Below, in pieces: positions 1 to 8,410 of a DNA stretch of 64,000 nucleotides (the stretch's first letter is position 1; every line of letters begins with the position of its first letter). The notes beneath the pieces were generated by a model, which saw nothing but the letters and a program-made list of their open reading frames with translations, ran no database searches and was not told where the DNA came from. The position numbers and the translations under genes were made by a program. Where the stretch lies: assembly GCF_032337135.1 (NCBI RefSeq), contig NZ_JAVXZZ010000002.1, forward strand, positions 806,001-870,000, in the 5' to 3' direction. This stretch comes from Allorhodoferax sp032337135. GTDB lineage: Bacteria; Pseudomonadota; Gammaproteobacteria; Burkholderiales; Burkholderiaceae_C.

Positions 1-1296
1 GACCTGGGCGAGATCGATGCCCACCTGGAAGACCTGCAGGAGCGGCGCATGGCCGCCGAAGGGCGCTTCGAGGAACTGGACATGCAATTGGCCGACAGCC
101 AGGAGCGCCATGCCCAGCTGGAAGACAAGGTCATCGAGGCCCAACGCGCACTGGACCAAAGCCGCGAGCAGCAGCGCAGCCTGGAACGGCAGGCCCAGGA
201 GGCCACGTTTGCGCAGCGTAGCCTGCAGGCCCGCACCGCCGAGCTCAACCGTACCGTGGACACGGCGCGCCAGCAGACCGAATCCATCCATGCCGAGGAA
301 CAGCGCGCCAAGGACGAATTGGCGCGGCTGACCGACGCGGCCGCCCAGGCCGGGCTGCAGAACGCACTGGCACTGAAGATGGAGCGCGAGCAGGCATTGG
401 CCGCCCGGCGCAGCGAATACGACGACCTGACCAACAAGCTGCGCTCCAGTGACGAGCGCCGCATGCAGCTGGAGCGCGAGCTCGACCCGCTGCGCCAGCG
501 CATCACCGAGTTCCAGCTCAAGGAGCAGGCGGCCCGCCTTGGCTTCGAGCAGTTCGAGGCCCAACTGGTGGATGCCCAAGCCGACCTCGCCGAGCTGGAG
601 CAGTCCATCAAGGACGGCAATGTGCGCCTGTTTGGCCTGCAGGGTGAGATCGACCGCCTGCATCGCGAAATTGCTGCATTGGGTGCAGTCAACCTGGCAG
701 CCCTGGATGAGCTCACCGCCGCCCGCGAGCGCAAGCAGTTCCTCGATTCGCAGTCTGCGGACCTTACGTCTGCGATGACCACGCTGGAAGACGCGATCCG
801 CAAGATCGACGCCGAAACCCGCGAACTGCTCTCGGGCACCTTTGATGAAGTGAACCGCCATTTCGGGCGCATGTTCCCCGAACTGTTCGGTGGCGGCAAT
901 GCGCGTCTGGTCATTACCGGCGACGAGATTCTCGATTCCGGTGTGCAGGTCATCGCCCAGCCGCCGGGCAAGAAGAACCAGACCATCCATCTGCTCTCGG
1001 GTGGTGAAAAGGCGCTTACGGCCATTGCCCTGGTGTTTGCCATCTTCCAACTCAACCCGGCGCCGTTCTGCCTGCTGGACGAAGTGGATGCCCCGCTGGA
1101 CGACGCGAACACCGAGCGTTATGCCAAGCTGGTGACCAGCATGAGCAAGGAAACGCAGTTCCTGTTCATCAGCCACAACAAGATCGCCATGGAAATGGCA
1201 CAACAACTCATCGGCGTCACCATGCAGGAGCAGGGCTGCTCGCGCATCGTGGCGGTGGACATGGAGTCGGCCGTCAAGATGGCCGAATTGAGCTGA
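1..1296 (+). CDS. smc: Chromosome partition protein SMC, C-terminal part (5' truncated by window)
   Basis: The reading frame is already open at base 1, so only the C-terminal ~430 residues are present. SMC proteins form the ring-shaped ATPase that compacts and separates chromosomes. The first ~270 visible residues are Glu/Gln/Arg-rich coiled coil, which is the returning arm of the SMC hairpin. The end is the C-terminal half of the ABC ATPase head: the signature LSGGEKALTAIAL near residue 330, then Walker B and D-loop in CLLDEVDAPLDD, then the H-loop region FLFISHNK. The stop lies 5 bp before zipA, so smc, zipA and ligA are probably co-transcribed, a common order in beta-proteobacteria. The N-terminal Walker A and hinge lie outside the window. 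Confidence 0.97.
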   Translation, partial: DLGEIDAHLEDLQERRMAAEGRFEELDMQLADSQERHAQLEDKVIEAQRALDQSREQQRSLERQAQEATFAQRSLQARTAELNRTVDTARQQTESIHAEEQRAKDELARLTDAAAQAGLQNALALKMEREQALAARRSEYDDLTNKLRSSDERRMQLERELDPLRQRITEFQLKEQAARLGFEQFEAQLVDAQADLAELEQSIKDGNVRLFGLQGEIDRLHREIAALGAVNLAALDELTAARERKQFLDSQSADLTSAMTTLEDAIRKIDAETRELLSGTFDEVNRHFGRMFPELFGGGNARLVITGDEILDSGVQVIAQPPGKKNQTIHLLSGGEKALTAIALVFAIFQLNPAPFCLLDEVDAPLDDANTERYAKLVTSMSKETQFLFISHNKIAMEMAQQLIGVTMQEQGCSRIVAVDMESAVKMAELS

Positions 1297-1301
1297 CAGC
1301 T

Positions 1302-2342
1302 ATGAGCAGTTTGCAGATCGGATTGGCTATTGCAGGCGGTGCGGTACTGGCCGCCGTGGTGGCGCATGGGGCCTGGACATCGCGCAAGAACCAGCCGCGC
1401 CAGCCCGTGCAGGACCCGCGCGACTCGGGTCTTCTGGCTGTGGAGCCGGGCTTGGACGGTAGCGAGGAGCCGACCCTGGACGTGTCGCGATTCACCTTGC
1501 CGGTAGCCCTGCGCAAGCCTGCATTGGACCCACTGATCGACGCCATCGCCAATATTGCCTTGGAGCCTGGCTCGGTGGTATCGGGCGAGGCAGCCATGGC
1601 GGCGCTGCCCCCCACCCGGCGTGTGGGCACCAAGCCCTTTGCGGTGGAAGGCCTGAATGCGGTTACCGGCCAGTGGGAAGCGCCGGCGGGTGGTCAGCGC
1701 TACAGCGCTTTCCAGGCCGGGGTGCAACTGGCGAACCGCTCTGGCGCCCTCAACGAAATCGAGTTTTCCGAGTTTGTCGTCAAGACCCAGGCCTTTGCCG
1801 ATGCCATCAGCGCAACGCCCGAATTCACCGAAATGGTCGACGAGGTAGCGCGCGCCAAGGAATTGGACCAGTTTGCCAGCGTGCACGACGCCCAGCTCAT
1901 GTTCAGCATCCGGGCGCGCAATGCCTCCTGGAGCCCGGGCTACGTGCAGCAGCACGCCGCCAAGTTGGGCTTTGTGCCGGGTGTCATGCCGGGGCGCATG
2001 GTCATTGCGGCCTCCACCGAAGGCCTGCCGCCGGTGCTGGTGCTCGAATTCGACTCCCAGGCCGCCTTGGCCGAAGACCTGGAGCAATCCGCCATCCGCG
2101 AGTTGTCCCTGCATCTGGATGTTGGCCAGGTGGATCGCGGCGAGCAGCCTTTCGAGCGCATGTGCGAAGTGGCAATCCAGCTCTCTCAGACCATGGAGGG
2201 TGTGGTGACGGACGACAACGGACGCCCACTGACGCAGGACACGCTCAACGGTATTGCCCGAGACCTGCAGGGCCTGTACAGCACGCTGGAGATGCGTGAC
2301 TTTGCTGCGGGCTCGGCCCTGGCGCGTCGCCTGTTCTCCTGA
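1302..2342 (+). CDS. zipA: Cell division protein ZipA (FtsZ-binding)
   Basis: This 346-residue protein opens with one N-terminal membrane helix (about residues 5-22, IGLAIAGGAVLAAVVAHGAW), followed by charged residues KNQPRQP and a linker. A C-terminal globular domain of about 140 residues fits the ZipA FtsZ-binding domain; the stretch PGVMPGRMVIAAS and the preceding GALNEIEFSEF segment are consistent with it. ZipA tethers FtsZ polymers to the inner membrane at the septum. The family varies greatly in sequence, so the assignment leans on topology, size and position between smc and ligA. The start follows the smc stop by only 5 bp and has no clear Shine-Dalgarno, which suggests translational coupling. 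Confidence 0.85.
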   Translation: MSSLQIGLAIAGGAVLAAVVAHGAWTSRKNQPRQPVQDPRDSGLLAVEPGLDGSEEPTLDVSRFTLPVALRKPALDPLIDAIANIALEPGSVVSGEAAMAALPPTRRVGTKPFAVEGLNAVTGQWEAPAGGQRYSAFQAGVQLANRSGALNEIEFSEFVVKTQAFADAISATPEFTEMVDEVARAKELDQFASVHDAQLMFSIRARNASWSPGYVQQHAAKLGFVPGVMPGRMVIAASTEGLPPVLVLEFDSQAALAEDLEQSAIRELSLHLDVGQVDRGEQPFERMCEVAIQLSQTMEGVVTDDNGRPLTQDTLNGIARDLQGLYSTLEMRDFAAGSALARRLFS

Positions 2343-2357
2343 TCCATTCGCACCGCC

Positions 2358-4484
2358 GTGCACACCGCCGACCTGTTCGAAGCCCCGGTCCCCGCGCCGC
2401 AAGCCCCCGCAGAGCGTGTGGCGCAGCTATGCGCCTTATTGCAGCGCTATGCCCACGAATACTACGTGCTGGACGCGCCCAGCGTTTCGGATGCCGAGTA
2501 CGACCGCTTGTTCCAGGAATTGCAGTCACTGGAAGCTGCCCATCCTGCACTGCGGCGCAGCGACTCTCCGACCCAGCGCGTAGGCGGCAAGGCGCTCGAC
2601 GCCTTTGCCCCGGTGCGTCACGCGGTGCCCATGCTGAGCATCCGTACCGAGACCGACACCGAATCCAGTGGCGCCGAGGCCTTTGACGCCCGGGTGCGCA
2701 AGGAGCTGGGCCTGGGAGAAGGGGACGGCCTAGTGGAGTACTGCGCCGAGCTCAAGTTCGATGGCCTGGCCATGAGCCTGCGCTACGAGCACGGCGTGCT
2801 GGTGCAGGCCGCCACCCGCGGCGACGGTGAAACCGGCGAAGACGTCACCGCCAACATCCGCACCATCGCGCAGATTCCGCTGCGCATTCCGGTGCCGGGC
2901 AGTGTGAGCGCAGTGCCTGTTCCCGATGTGCTGGAGGTGCGTGGCGAGGTCTACATGCGCCGTGACGACTTCGAAGCCCTGAATGAGCGCCAGCGCCAAC
3001 GCATTGCTGCAGGAGAGAAAGGCGAAAAGACCTTCGTCAACCCGCGCAATGCCGCTGCGGGTGCCGTGCGCCAGCTGGACTCGACCATCGCTGCCCAGCG
3101 CCCCTTGAGCTTCTTTGCCTACGGCCTGGGTGAGGTGTCCTCGCAAGACGCTGAGCCCACGACCCACCTGGCTTGGCTGCAACGGCTGAAATCCTGGGGT
3201 TTTCCGGTTGCAGCCCAGGTGGATATTGCGCAAGGCGCTACGGAATTGGTAGCGTATCACCAACGCATCGGTGAGCAGCGGGACAGCCTGCCGTTCGATA
3301 TCGACGGCGTGGTTTACAAGGTCAACCGCCTGGACCTGCAGCGCCAGCTCGGGTTCGTGACGCGGGAGCCACGCTGGGCCGTGGCCCACAAGTACCCGGC
3401 CCAGGAGCAGATGACCACGGTGCTGGACATCGACGTGCAGGTGGGGCGTACCGGCAAGCTCACGCCCGTGGCCAAGCTTTCCCCCGTATTCGTCGGCGGC
3501 GTCACCGTCACCAATGCCACCCTGCACAACGAAGACGAAGCACGCCGCAAGGACGTGCGGGTGGGCGACACCGTGGTGGTGCGCCGCGCTGGCGATGTGA
3601 TCCCCGAAGTGGTCTCTGTGGTGCTGGAGCGCCGTACGGGCGAAGCGCCCCCGTTCACCATGCCCCACGTCTGCCCGGTGTGTGGTTCCGCTGCCGTGCG
3701 GGAGGAGGGCGAGGCCGACTACCGCTGCACCGGCGGGCTGTTCTGCAGCGCCCAGCGCAAGCAGGCCATCCTCCACTTTGCCCAACGCCGCGCGGTTGAG
3801 GTCGAGGGCTTGGGTGAAAAGCTGGTGGACCAGTTGGTGGACGGTCAGATCGTCAAGACCCTGCCGGACCTCTACCGTCTGGGCTTTGTGGCCCTGGCCA
3901 GCATGGAGCGCATGGCCGGCAAGTCGGCCCAGAACCTGCTGGACGCCCTGGAAAAGTCCAAGCAAACCACCTTGCCACGATTTCTTTTTGGCTTAGGGAT
4001 TCGCCATGTGGGCGAGGCGACAGCCAAGGAGCTGGCGCGGCACTTCGGAACACTCGACGCCATCATGGACGCCAGCGAGGAAGCCTTGCTGCAGGTGGCC
4101 GATGTCGGGCCCATCGTGGCGCAGAGCATCCACCGCTTCTTTGCCCAGGCGCACAACCGTGAGGTGGTGGAGCAGCTGCGCGTTTGCGGGGTCACCTGGC
4201 CCGAGGGGCCGCCCTCGGTTGATGCATCCCCGAAGCTGCTGAGCGGCAAAACCCTGGTGCTGACCGGCACGCTGCCCACGCTGTCGCGCGATGCCGCCAA
4301 GGAATTGATTGAAGCCGCTGGCGGCAAGGTGGCCGGGTCGGTGAGCAAGAAAACCCACTACGTCGTCGCAGGGACCGAAGCGGGCAGCAAGCTCGACAAG
4401 GCGCAGGAGCTGGGCATTGCGGTACTGGACGAAGCGGGACTGCTTTCTTTGCTGGGCTCTACACCACCTGCCTCCGCAGAATAG
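2358..4484 (+). CDS. ligA: NAD-dependent DNA ligase LigA
   Basis: LigA seals nicks between Okazaki fragments and during repair, using NAD as AMP donor. The 708-residue protein has the full domain order: an NAD-binding Ia domain at the N-terminus (YYVLDAPSVSDAEYDRL), the adenylation domain with the catalytic lysine in the KxDG motif (ELKFDG near residue 136) and TRGDGETGEDVT, the OB fold, a four-cysteine zinc finger (CPVCG with a second CxxxxxC pair, about residues 436-462), helix-hairpin-helix repeats (GLGIRHVGEATAKEL), and a C-terminal BRCT domain (LSGKTLVLTGTLPTLSRDAAKELIE). The start is GTG; the next in-frame ATG would remove the conserved N-terminal domain. The gene follows zipA by 15 bp. 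Confidence 0.98.
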   Translation: MHTADLFEAPVPAPQAPAERVAQLCALLQRYAHEYYVLDAPSVSDAEYDRLFQELQSLEAAHPALRRSDSPTQRVGGKALDAFAPVRHAVPMLSIRTETDTESSGAEAFDARVRKELGLGEGDGLVEYCAELKFDGLAMSLRYEHGVLVQAATRGDGETGEDVTANIRTIAQIPLRIPVPGSVSAVPVPDVLEVRGEVYMRRDDFEALNERQRQRIAAGEKGEKTFVNPRNAAAGAVRQLDSTIAAQRPLSFFAYGLGEVSSQDAEPTTHLAWLQRLKSWGFPVAAQVDIAQGATELVAYHQRIGEQRDSLPFDIDGVVYKVNRLDLQRQLGFVTREPRWAVAHKYPAQEQMTTVLDIDVQVGRTGKLTPVAKLSPVFVGGVTVTNATLHNEDEARRKDVRVGDTVVVRRAGDVIPEVVSVVLERRTGEAPPFTMPHVCPVCGSAAVREEGEADYRCTGGLFCSAQRKQAILHFAQRRAVEVEGLGEKLVDQLVDGQIVKTLPDLYRLGFVALASMERMAGKSAQNLLDALEKSKQTTLPRFLFGLGIRHVGEATAKELARHFGTLDAIMDASEEALLQVADVGPIVAQSIHRFFAQAHNREVVEQLRVCGVTWPEGPPSVDASPKLLSGKTLVLTGTLPTLSRDAAKELIEAAGGKVAGSVSKKTHYVVAGTEAGSKLDKAQELGIAVLDEAGLLSLLGSTPPASAE

Positions 4485-4517
4485 ACGCAACGGACGCGAA
4501 GTAGCGAGGGTGCCTGA

Positions 4518-5675
4518 ATGTGGTTTGTGTTTGGCTTTGTGACCCTGATCAGCTTTTCGGTCTATTTTGGGCTCCGCCGATACAAGGCCAACTGGAAGGG
4601 ATTGCCTGCTACCCACCATGGAATCGCATATCGCTATCTTTTTCAGACCGAAAAGCAACGACGCGGAATACTGTTTGACGAAAACAGGGAGTACACGCCC
4701 AGTTTGAAGGTTTCGGTAGAGGCACCACGCGAATTTGAATTCGTGCTCAAGCGGGAGAGTGCATTTGACCGGGCTTGCAAGTGGCTCGGGCTGGCGAACG
4801 AGTACCAAGCCGGCGACTCGGAATTCGATGACCTGGTGTATGTCGTCTCGAATGACCAGCATCTGACGTCCGAGGTGATTAGCCAGGAAAGCATGCGTGA
4901 TGCAGCGCTGGCGCTGTTTAACATGAATCTGCACGAATGTCGTGCCTCCGAAATCAGGTGCCACGGCGGTCGGGTTTGGGTTATGTTCAAGGTTGGAAAG
5001 AAGTACCGCGAAGCATCGTCTGAGCCGCTTTTGCATGAGGTGGCCGAACGGTCTGTGCTTCTGCTGCATGACTTGGTGCAGTGCATGCAAGCCGGTCGCC
5101 CCGAGTCCTCTCCACGGTCGCGGGATCCATTTGCGATTCGGGCTGCGGTAGTTCTTGCTGGTTGTACCGGACTGCTGGCAAATGGACTCACTCACTCGCT
5201 CAGACAAGGTTTTACACAGCCGGGGTTTGTCGTTGATACATCTTTGCTGTGGACCTACGCAGCGTATGGGGGCATGGCAGTGGTTATCGCCCTCGTCGTT
5301 CTGACACTATGGTGGTTGGGCCGGACGGCTCGGACCCACCTGGTCTTGATCGAGATAGTGCTGGTCGGTTCGATAGGAGCCGTGCTGACGATGTATTCGG
5401 AAGTCCAGGATTTGAACTGGGAAGCTGACCATTCACCCACTGAAATGGTCAATGCAAAAGTGATTGCGAAATCGGTGAGCCATTCGCACAAAGGGGGGGC
5501 GAGTTACTTCGTACATGTCACCGACTGGATTGCGCACGGCCAGACGCGCAAGGTTCGGGTATCCAGTGGCTTCTATGAGGGCGTGCAGTCCGGCGCATTG
5601 ATCGAGTTTCGGCAGCGGGCTGGGTTCCTGGGTGTTCGTTGGGTCGAGTCCTACCGGTTGATTCCGAAGATCTAG
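4518..5675 (+). CDS. Uncharacterised membrane protein
   Basis: I do not recognise this 385-residue protein. It has an N-terminal hydrophobic helix (WFVFGFVTLISFSVYFGL), a soluble region of about 180 residues rich in charged residues, then three hydrophobic segments between about residues 205 and 305 (IRAAVVLAGCTGLLANGL, MAVVIALVVLTLWWLG, HLVLIEIVLVGSIGAVLTMY). The C-terminal ~75 residues look like a small beta domain (VNAKVIAKSVSHSHKG, SYFVHVTDWIAHGQTRKVRVSS), somewhat like domains that follow membrane segments in DUF3592-type proteins, but this is only a resemblance. Base composition is lower in GC than the flanking ligA gene. It sits 33 bp after ligA on the same strand, yet is not part of the usual smc-zipA-ligA unit, so it may be a later acquisition. 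Confidence 0.7.
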   Translation: MWFVFGFVTLISFSVYFGLRRYKANWKGLPATHHGIAYRYLFQTEKQRRGILFDENREYTPSLKVSVEAPREFEFVLKRESAFDRACKWLGLANEYQAGDSEFDDLVYVVSNDQHLTSEVISQESMRDAALALFNMNLHECRASEIRCHGGRVWVMFKVGKKYREASSEPLLHEVAERSVLLLHDLVQCMQAGRPESSPRSRDPFAIRAAVVLAGCTGLLANGLTHSLRQGFTQPGFVVDTSLLWTYAAYGGMAVVIALVVLTLWWLGRTARTHLVLIEIVLVGSIGAVLTMYSEVQDLNWEADHSPTEMVNAKVIAKSVSHSHKGGASYFVHVTDWIAHGQTRKVRVSSGFYEGVQSGALIEFRQRAGFLGVRWVESYRLIPKI

Positions 5676-5737
5676 CAGTTTGATTCATGCATGCCGAATG
5701 CAGCTGATTCGCTTGCATTGCCCACGATTTTTGGCCA

Positions 5738-5780
5738 TAGCCCGCGTGGAAAAAGCGTAGCCAGCTACTTTTTGTATAGC
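5738..5780 (+). repeat. 43-bp interspersed repeat, family B, copy 1 (intergenic)
   Basis: This element reads TAGCCC, then 10 variable bases, then a core resembling TGCGTAGGCAGCTAC, then a short variable stretch ending in TAGC. The core here is AGCGTAGCCAGCTAC. The distance from the end of the CCC to the final TAGC is 37 bases, the same as in six other copies in the window. It lies between the membrane protein gene and the terminator of the aspartate kinase gene. Confidence 0.75.
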
Positions 5781-5793
5781 AACTACAAACAAG

Positions 5794-5819
5794 AATGGCA
5801 CCTTGCGGTGCCATTTTTT
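5794..5819. terminator. Bidirectional rho-independent terminator
   Basis: The arms AATGGCACC (5794-5802) and GGTGCCATT (5807-5815) pair perfectly around the loop TTGC. A run of six T follows on the plus strand. The hairpin lies 17 bp beyond the stop codon of the minus-strand aspartate kinase, where the tail is CTTGTTTG, so it probably ends transcription in both directions. Confidence 0.85.
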
Positions 5820-5835
5820 ACGCGATGCGACGGCT

Positions 5836-7257
5836 TCAGGCCTTGGGAACCGGCGCACCGGAGTTCACGCACAGTGCCATGTTCAGGGCCTTGACGGCGG
5901 TCTTGTAGTCTTCGCGCTCGATGACGAACTGCATGCTGACCTGGCGCAGGGTCTGCGACACGCAGTTCACGTTCACACCCGCGTCTGCCAGCGCCTGGGC
6001 GGCCTTGGCCAGCACGCCGGGGATGCCGATGTTGGAGCCGATGGCGCAGACGATGGCACTCTTCTTCACGGTGACCACCTGGTAACGGCCTTCGAGTTCG
6101 GCAATCAGCTCCGCGCTGGCCTGGTTGTCCCAGATCAGGTGGGCGATGGAGTTGGCGTTGGTGGCCTTGAGGATGTAGCTGATGTCGTGGCGGCTGATGA
6201 TTTCCATCAAGCTGGCGTCAAAGCCCACGGTACCGACCATGCTGGGGTCGTGGATCTCGATCAGCGTGACCTTGTCGGTGCCCGTCACCATTTCCACGCG
6301 GGCGCGCTCGCCCACGAAGTCCTTGGTGATGAGGGTACCGGGGTGGTCAGGCTCGAAGGTGTTCTTCAGGCGGATGGGAATGCCAGCCAGCTCCATGGGC
6401 TTGGCGGCCTTGGGGTGGATGGCTTCCATGCCCACGTCGGCCAACTGGTCGGCTACGTCGTAATTGGTGGCACCCACAATCACGGCGTTTTCCAGGCCCA
6501 CGAGGTTGGGGTCGGCGGACGAGAGGTGGAATTCCTTGTGGATCACGGCCTCGGTGGGGCGCACTTCCACGGCGATCTTGCTGAAGGTGACCTCGGAGTA
6601 GCCGCGGTCGAACTCGCGCATGATGCCCTCGGTGCCCTTGGTATAGCCCGTGGCCACCACCACCTTGTCGGACAGTTCCAATCCCTTGAAGCTGTTGGCG
6701 ATGCGCTCGTCGATGGTCCAGGCTTCGTTGTCGTCGAAGCCGGCCAGGTCCATCAGCAAGGCGTTGACGCCATTGGCCTTGAGGATTTCCACCGAGTTGA
6801 AGGCGCTATGCGACTCACCGATGGACGCCAGCACTTCGCGGGCGGCCAGCAGGATGTCCTTGCGCGCGATGTAGCCGCTGGCCAGCACGTGCTGCATGGC
6901 ACCCAGGTATTCGCGGGCCTGGGCAATGCGGTGGTCGATGAAGGCATCAGCCACATCCAGAGGCAGGCCCAGTTCGGCAAAACCGGCATTGAGCTTCTTC
7001 AGGCTCACGGCCAGGCCATTGAGTGCGTCCTGGTAACCCTTGCCTTCGGCAAACAGGGCATAGATGCCGCGCTCGCCGGTCTTCTTGTGTTCCAGCAGCT
7101 GGTTGGTCACGCCCGAATAGGCCGACACCACGTAGATGCGCCCGTTGATGTGGGCTTTGTTGTGCAACATGATGTGGCGGAGCACATCACCAAAGGCAGA
7201 CATGGACGTGCCGCCGATTTTTTCGACGGAGATCTGGACTGGGTTGGCAGCAGACAT
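5836..7257 (-). CDS. ask: Aspartate kinase, ectoine-type subclass (Ask_Ect-like)
   Basis: The enzyme phosphorylates aspartate at the entry of the lysine/threonine/methionine (or ectoine) branch. The 473-residue protein begins with the kinase motif VEKIGGTSMS rather than the usual VxKFGGTSV of housekeeping LysC enzymes, followed by VVSAYSGVTNQLLEHKKTGE. This combination is the hallmark I know from the aspartokinase encoded with ectABC in halotolerant bacteria. The kinase domain continues to KTFEPDHPGTLIT-like sequence near residue 305, and the C-terminus carries two ACT-type regulatory segments (VTLIEIHDPSMVG; AIVCAIGSNIGIPGVLAKAAQALADAGVNVNCVSQ). No ectA, ectB or ectC lies nearby. A strong terminator follows. 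It could be the organism's main aspartokinase or a specialised paralogue; sequence alone does not decide. Confidence 0.93.
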   Translation of the reverse strand: MSAANPVQISVEKIGGTSMSAFGDVLRHIMLHNKAHINGRIYVVSAYSGVTNQLLEHKKTGERGIYALFAEGKGYQDALNGLAVSLKKLNAGFAELGLPLDVADAFIDHRIAQAREYLGAMQHVLASGYIARKDILLAAREVLASIGESHSAFNSVEILKANGVNALLMDLAGFDDNEAWTIDERIANSFKGLELSDKVVVATGYTKGTEGIMREFDRGYSEVTFSKIAVEVRPTEAVIHKEFHLSSADPNLVGLENAVIVGATNYDVADQLADVGMEAIHPKAAKPMELAGIPIRLKNTFEPDHPGTLITKDFVGERARVEMVTGTDKVTLIEIHDPSMVGTVGFDASLMEIISRHDISYILKATNANSIAHLIWDNQASAELIAELEGRYQVVTVKKSAIVCAIGSNIGIPGVLAKAAQALADAGVNVNCVSQTLRQVSMQFVIEREDYKTAVKALNMALCVNSGAPVPKA

Positions 7258-7353
7258 GGGCAGGCGCAGCGATGGCGTAGGGTTGATCGGTATGGAGGAA
7301 AACCCTTAATTATCCACCAGCTCCGGTGGTGGAACTGACTCGTAACTGTCTCG

Positions 7354-7366
7354 ATTCGTTACGAAT
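7354..7366. promoter_or_regulatory. Perfect 13-bp palindrome upstream of the aspartate kinase gene
   Basis: ATTCGT-T-ACGAAT is perfectly symmetric and lies about 100 bp upstream of the minus-strand aspartate kinase start. A second inverted pair, CGTAAC (7341-7346) with GTTACG (7358-7363), overlaps it, and a CCACC/GGTGG hairpin lies closer to the gene. This may be an operator or leader structure; no regulator is implicated. Confidence 0.3.
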
Positions 7367-7380
7367 TTAGGGGCGAATCC

Positions 7381-7821
7381 TCATGATTCGCTGTCTGGTG
7401 GTGCTTTCGGCAGGGCCTCCGGCCGCTGCCACAGCCATGCCAACACACAGGCCATGGAACCGATCGCCAGTACCTGGACCAGGGGTTTGCGCACGAATAC
7501 CAGGATGATGAGGGCACTGCTCGCCATGACAATGGCGGCAGACCACTTGGCCTTGCGGCTCACCACGCCGCCACTGCGCCAGTCACGCAGCATCTGACCG
7601 AAGGCCGGGTGCGATTCGAGCCAGGCCAGCAGCCGTGGGGATCCACGTGTGGCCGCCCAGGCGGCGAGCAGGATGAACGGCGTGGTGGGCAGCACAGGCA
7701 GGAACACGCCCAAGATGCCCAGGCCCAAGCTCACCACCGCCAGCAGTTGGTACAGCCAGCGTGCCAGTGCCGAACGCACCGGTACGGCAACAGCGGGGGA
7801 GGGGGGTGTTTGCTCGTTCAT
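7381..7821 (-). CDS. YbaN-family (DUF454) inner membrane protein
   Basis: This 146-residue protein matches the DUF454/YbaN pattern: a first hydrophobic helix, then LGILGVFLPVLPTTPFILLAAWAATRGSPRLLAWLESHPAFGQMLRDWRSGGVVSRKAK. This is the strongly conserved PTTPF...SPR...WL..HP.FG...DW core of the family. Two more hydrophobic stretches follow (AIVMASSALIILVFV, VQVLAIGSMACVLAWLW), giving about four membrane segments. The function is unknown in the family. It is transcribed away from def, with 46 bp between the start codons. Confidence 0.9.
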   Translation of the reverse strand: MNEQTPPSPAVAVPVRSALARWLYQLLAVVSLGLGILGVFLPVLPTTPFILLAAWAATRGSPRLLAWLESHPAFGQMLRDWRSGGVVSRKAKWSAAIVMASSALIILVFVRKPLVQVLAIGSMACVLAWLWQRPEALPKAPPDSES

Positions 7822-7867
7822 GGCGGAGAAGGCGCTATTCTGTCGCCTTTAGACACCGCTTGAAGCC

Positions 7868-8407
7868 ATGACCGTTCGAGAAATCCTGCGTATGGGCGAC
7901 GCCCGCCTGTTGCGCACCGCCCAACCCGTGACCGAATTTGACAGCGATACGCTGCATCTGCTGGTGAGCGACCTGTGGGACACCATGCGGGCGGCGAATG
8001 GCGCCGGGTTGGCGGCACCGCAGATCGGCGAGGACTGGCAGGTAGTGGTGTTCGGGGGCACCGGGCGCAACCCGCGCTACCCCGACCGACCGGAGGTTCC
8101 GGCCACAGTCTTGGTGAACCCGGTGATCACGCCGCTGGGCGAGGCGGAGGAGGAAGATTGGGAAGGCTGTCTGTCGGTGCCGGGCTTGCGCGGCCTAGTG
8201 CCGCGGCATGCACGCATCCGCTACACCGGCTTTGACCAGTACGGCGACCCGATTGACCGCACGGTGGAAGGGTTCCACGCCCGGGTGGTGCAGCACGAGT
8301 GCGACCACCTGTGGGGCCGCCTGTACCCCACCCGCATGCGCGACCTCACGAAGCTGGGCTTCGTGGATGTGATGTTCCCCGAACTGGCCGGGCTCGACGA
8401 CGACTGA
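7868..8407 (+). CDS. def: Peptide deformylase
   Basis: Deformylase removes the formyl group from the N-terminal methionine of new proteins. All three family motifs are present in this 179-residue protein: GAGLAAPQIG (motif 1, about residues 43-52), EGCLSVPG (motif 2, supplies the metal-binding cysteine) and QHECDHLWG (motif 3, HExxH metal ligands). Length is typical. No other translation gene (such as fmt) is adjacent, so this may be a second, stand-alone deformylase. There is no obvious Shine-Dalgarno, but the ATG start is consistent with the conserved N-terminal VREILRMGDARLL. Confidence 0.97.
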   Translation: MTVREILRMGDARLLRTAQPVTEFDSDTLHLLVSDLWDTMRAANGAGLAAPQIGEDWQVVVFGGTGRNPRYPDRPEVPATVLVNPVITPLGEAEEEDWEGCLSVPGLRGLVPRHARIRYTGFDQYGDPIDRTVEGFHARVVQHECDHLWGRLYPTRMRDLTKLGFVDVMFPELAGLDDD

Positions 8408-8410
8408 TGC

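Noticed and set aside
5803..7338. Long plus-strand frame antisense to the aspartate kinase
   Set aside because: Composition artefact of the high-GC third codon position of the real gene; its translation shows no recognisable motif.
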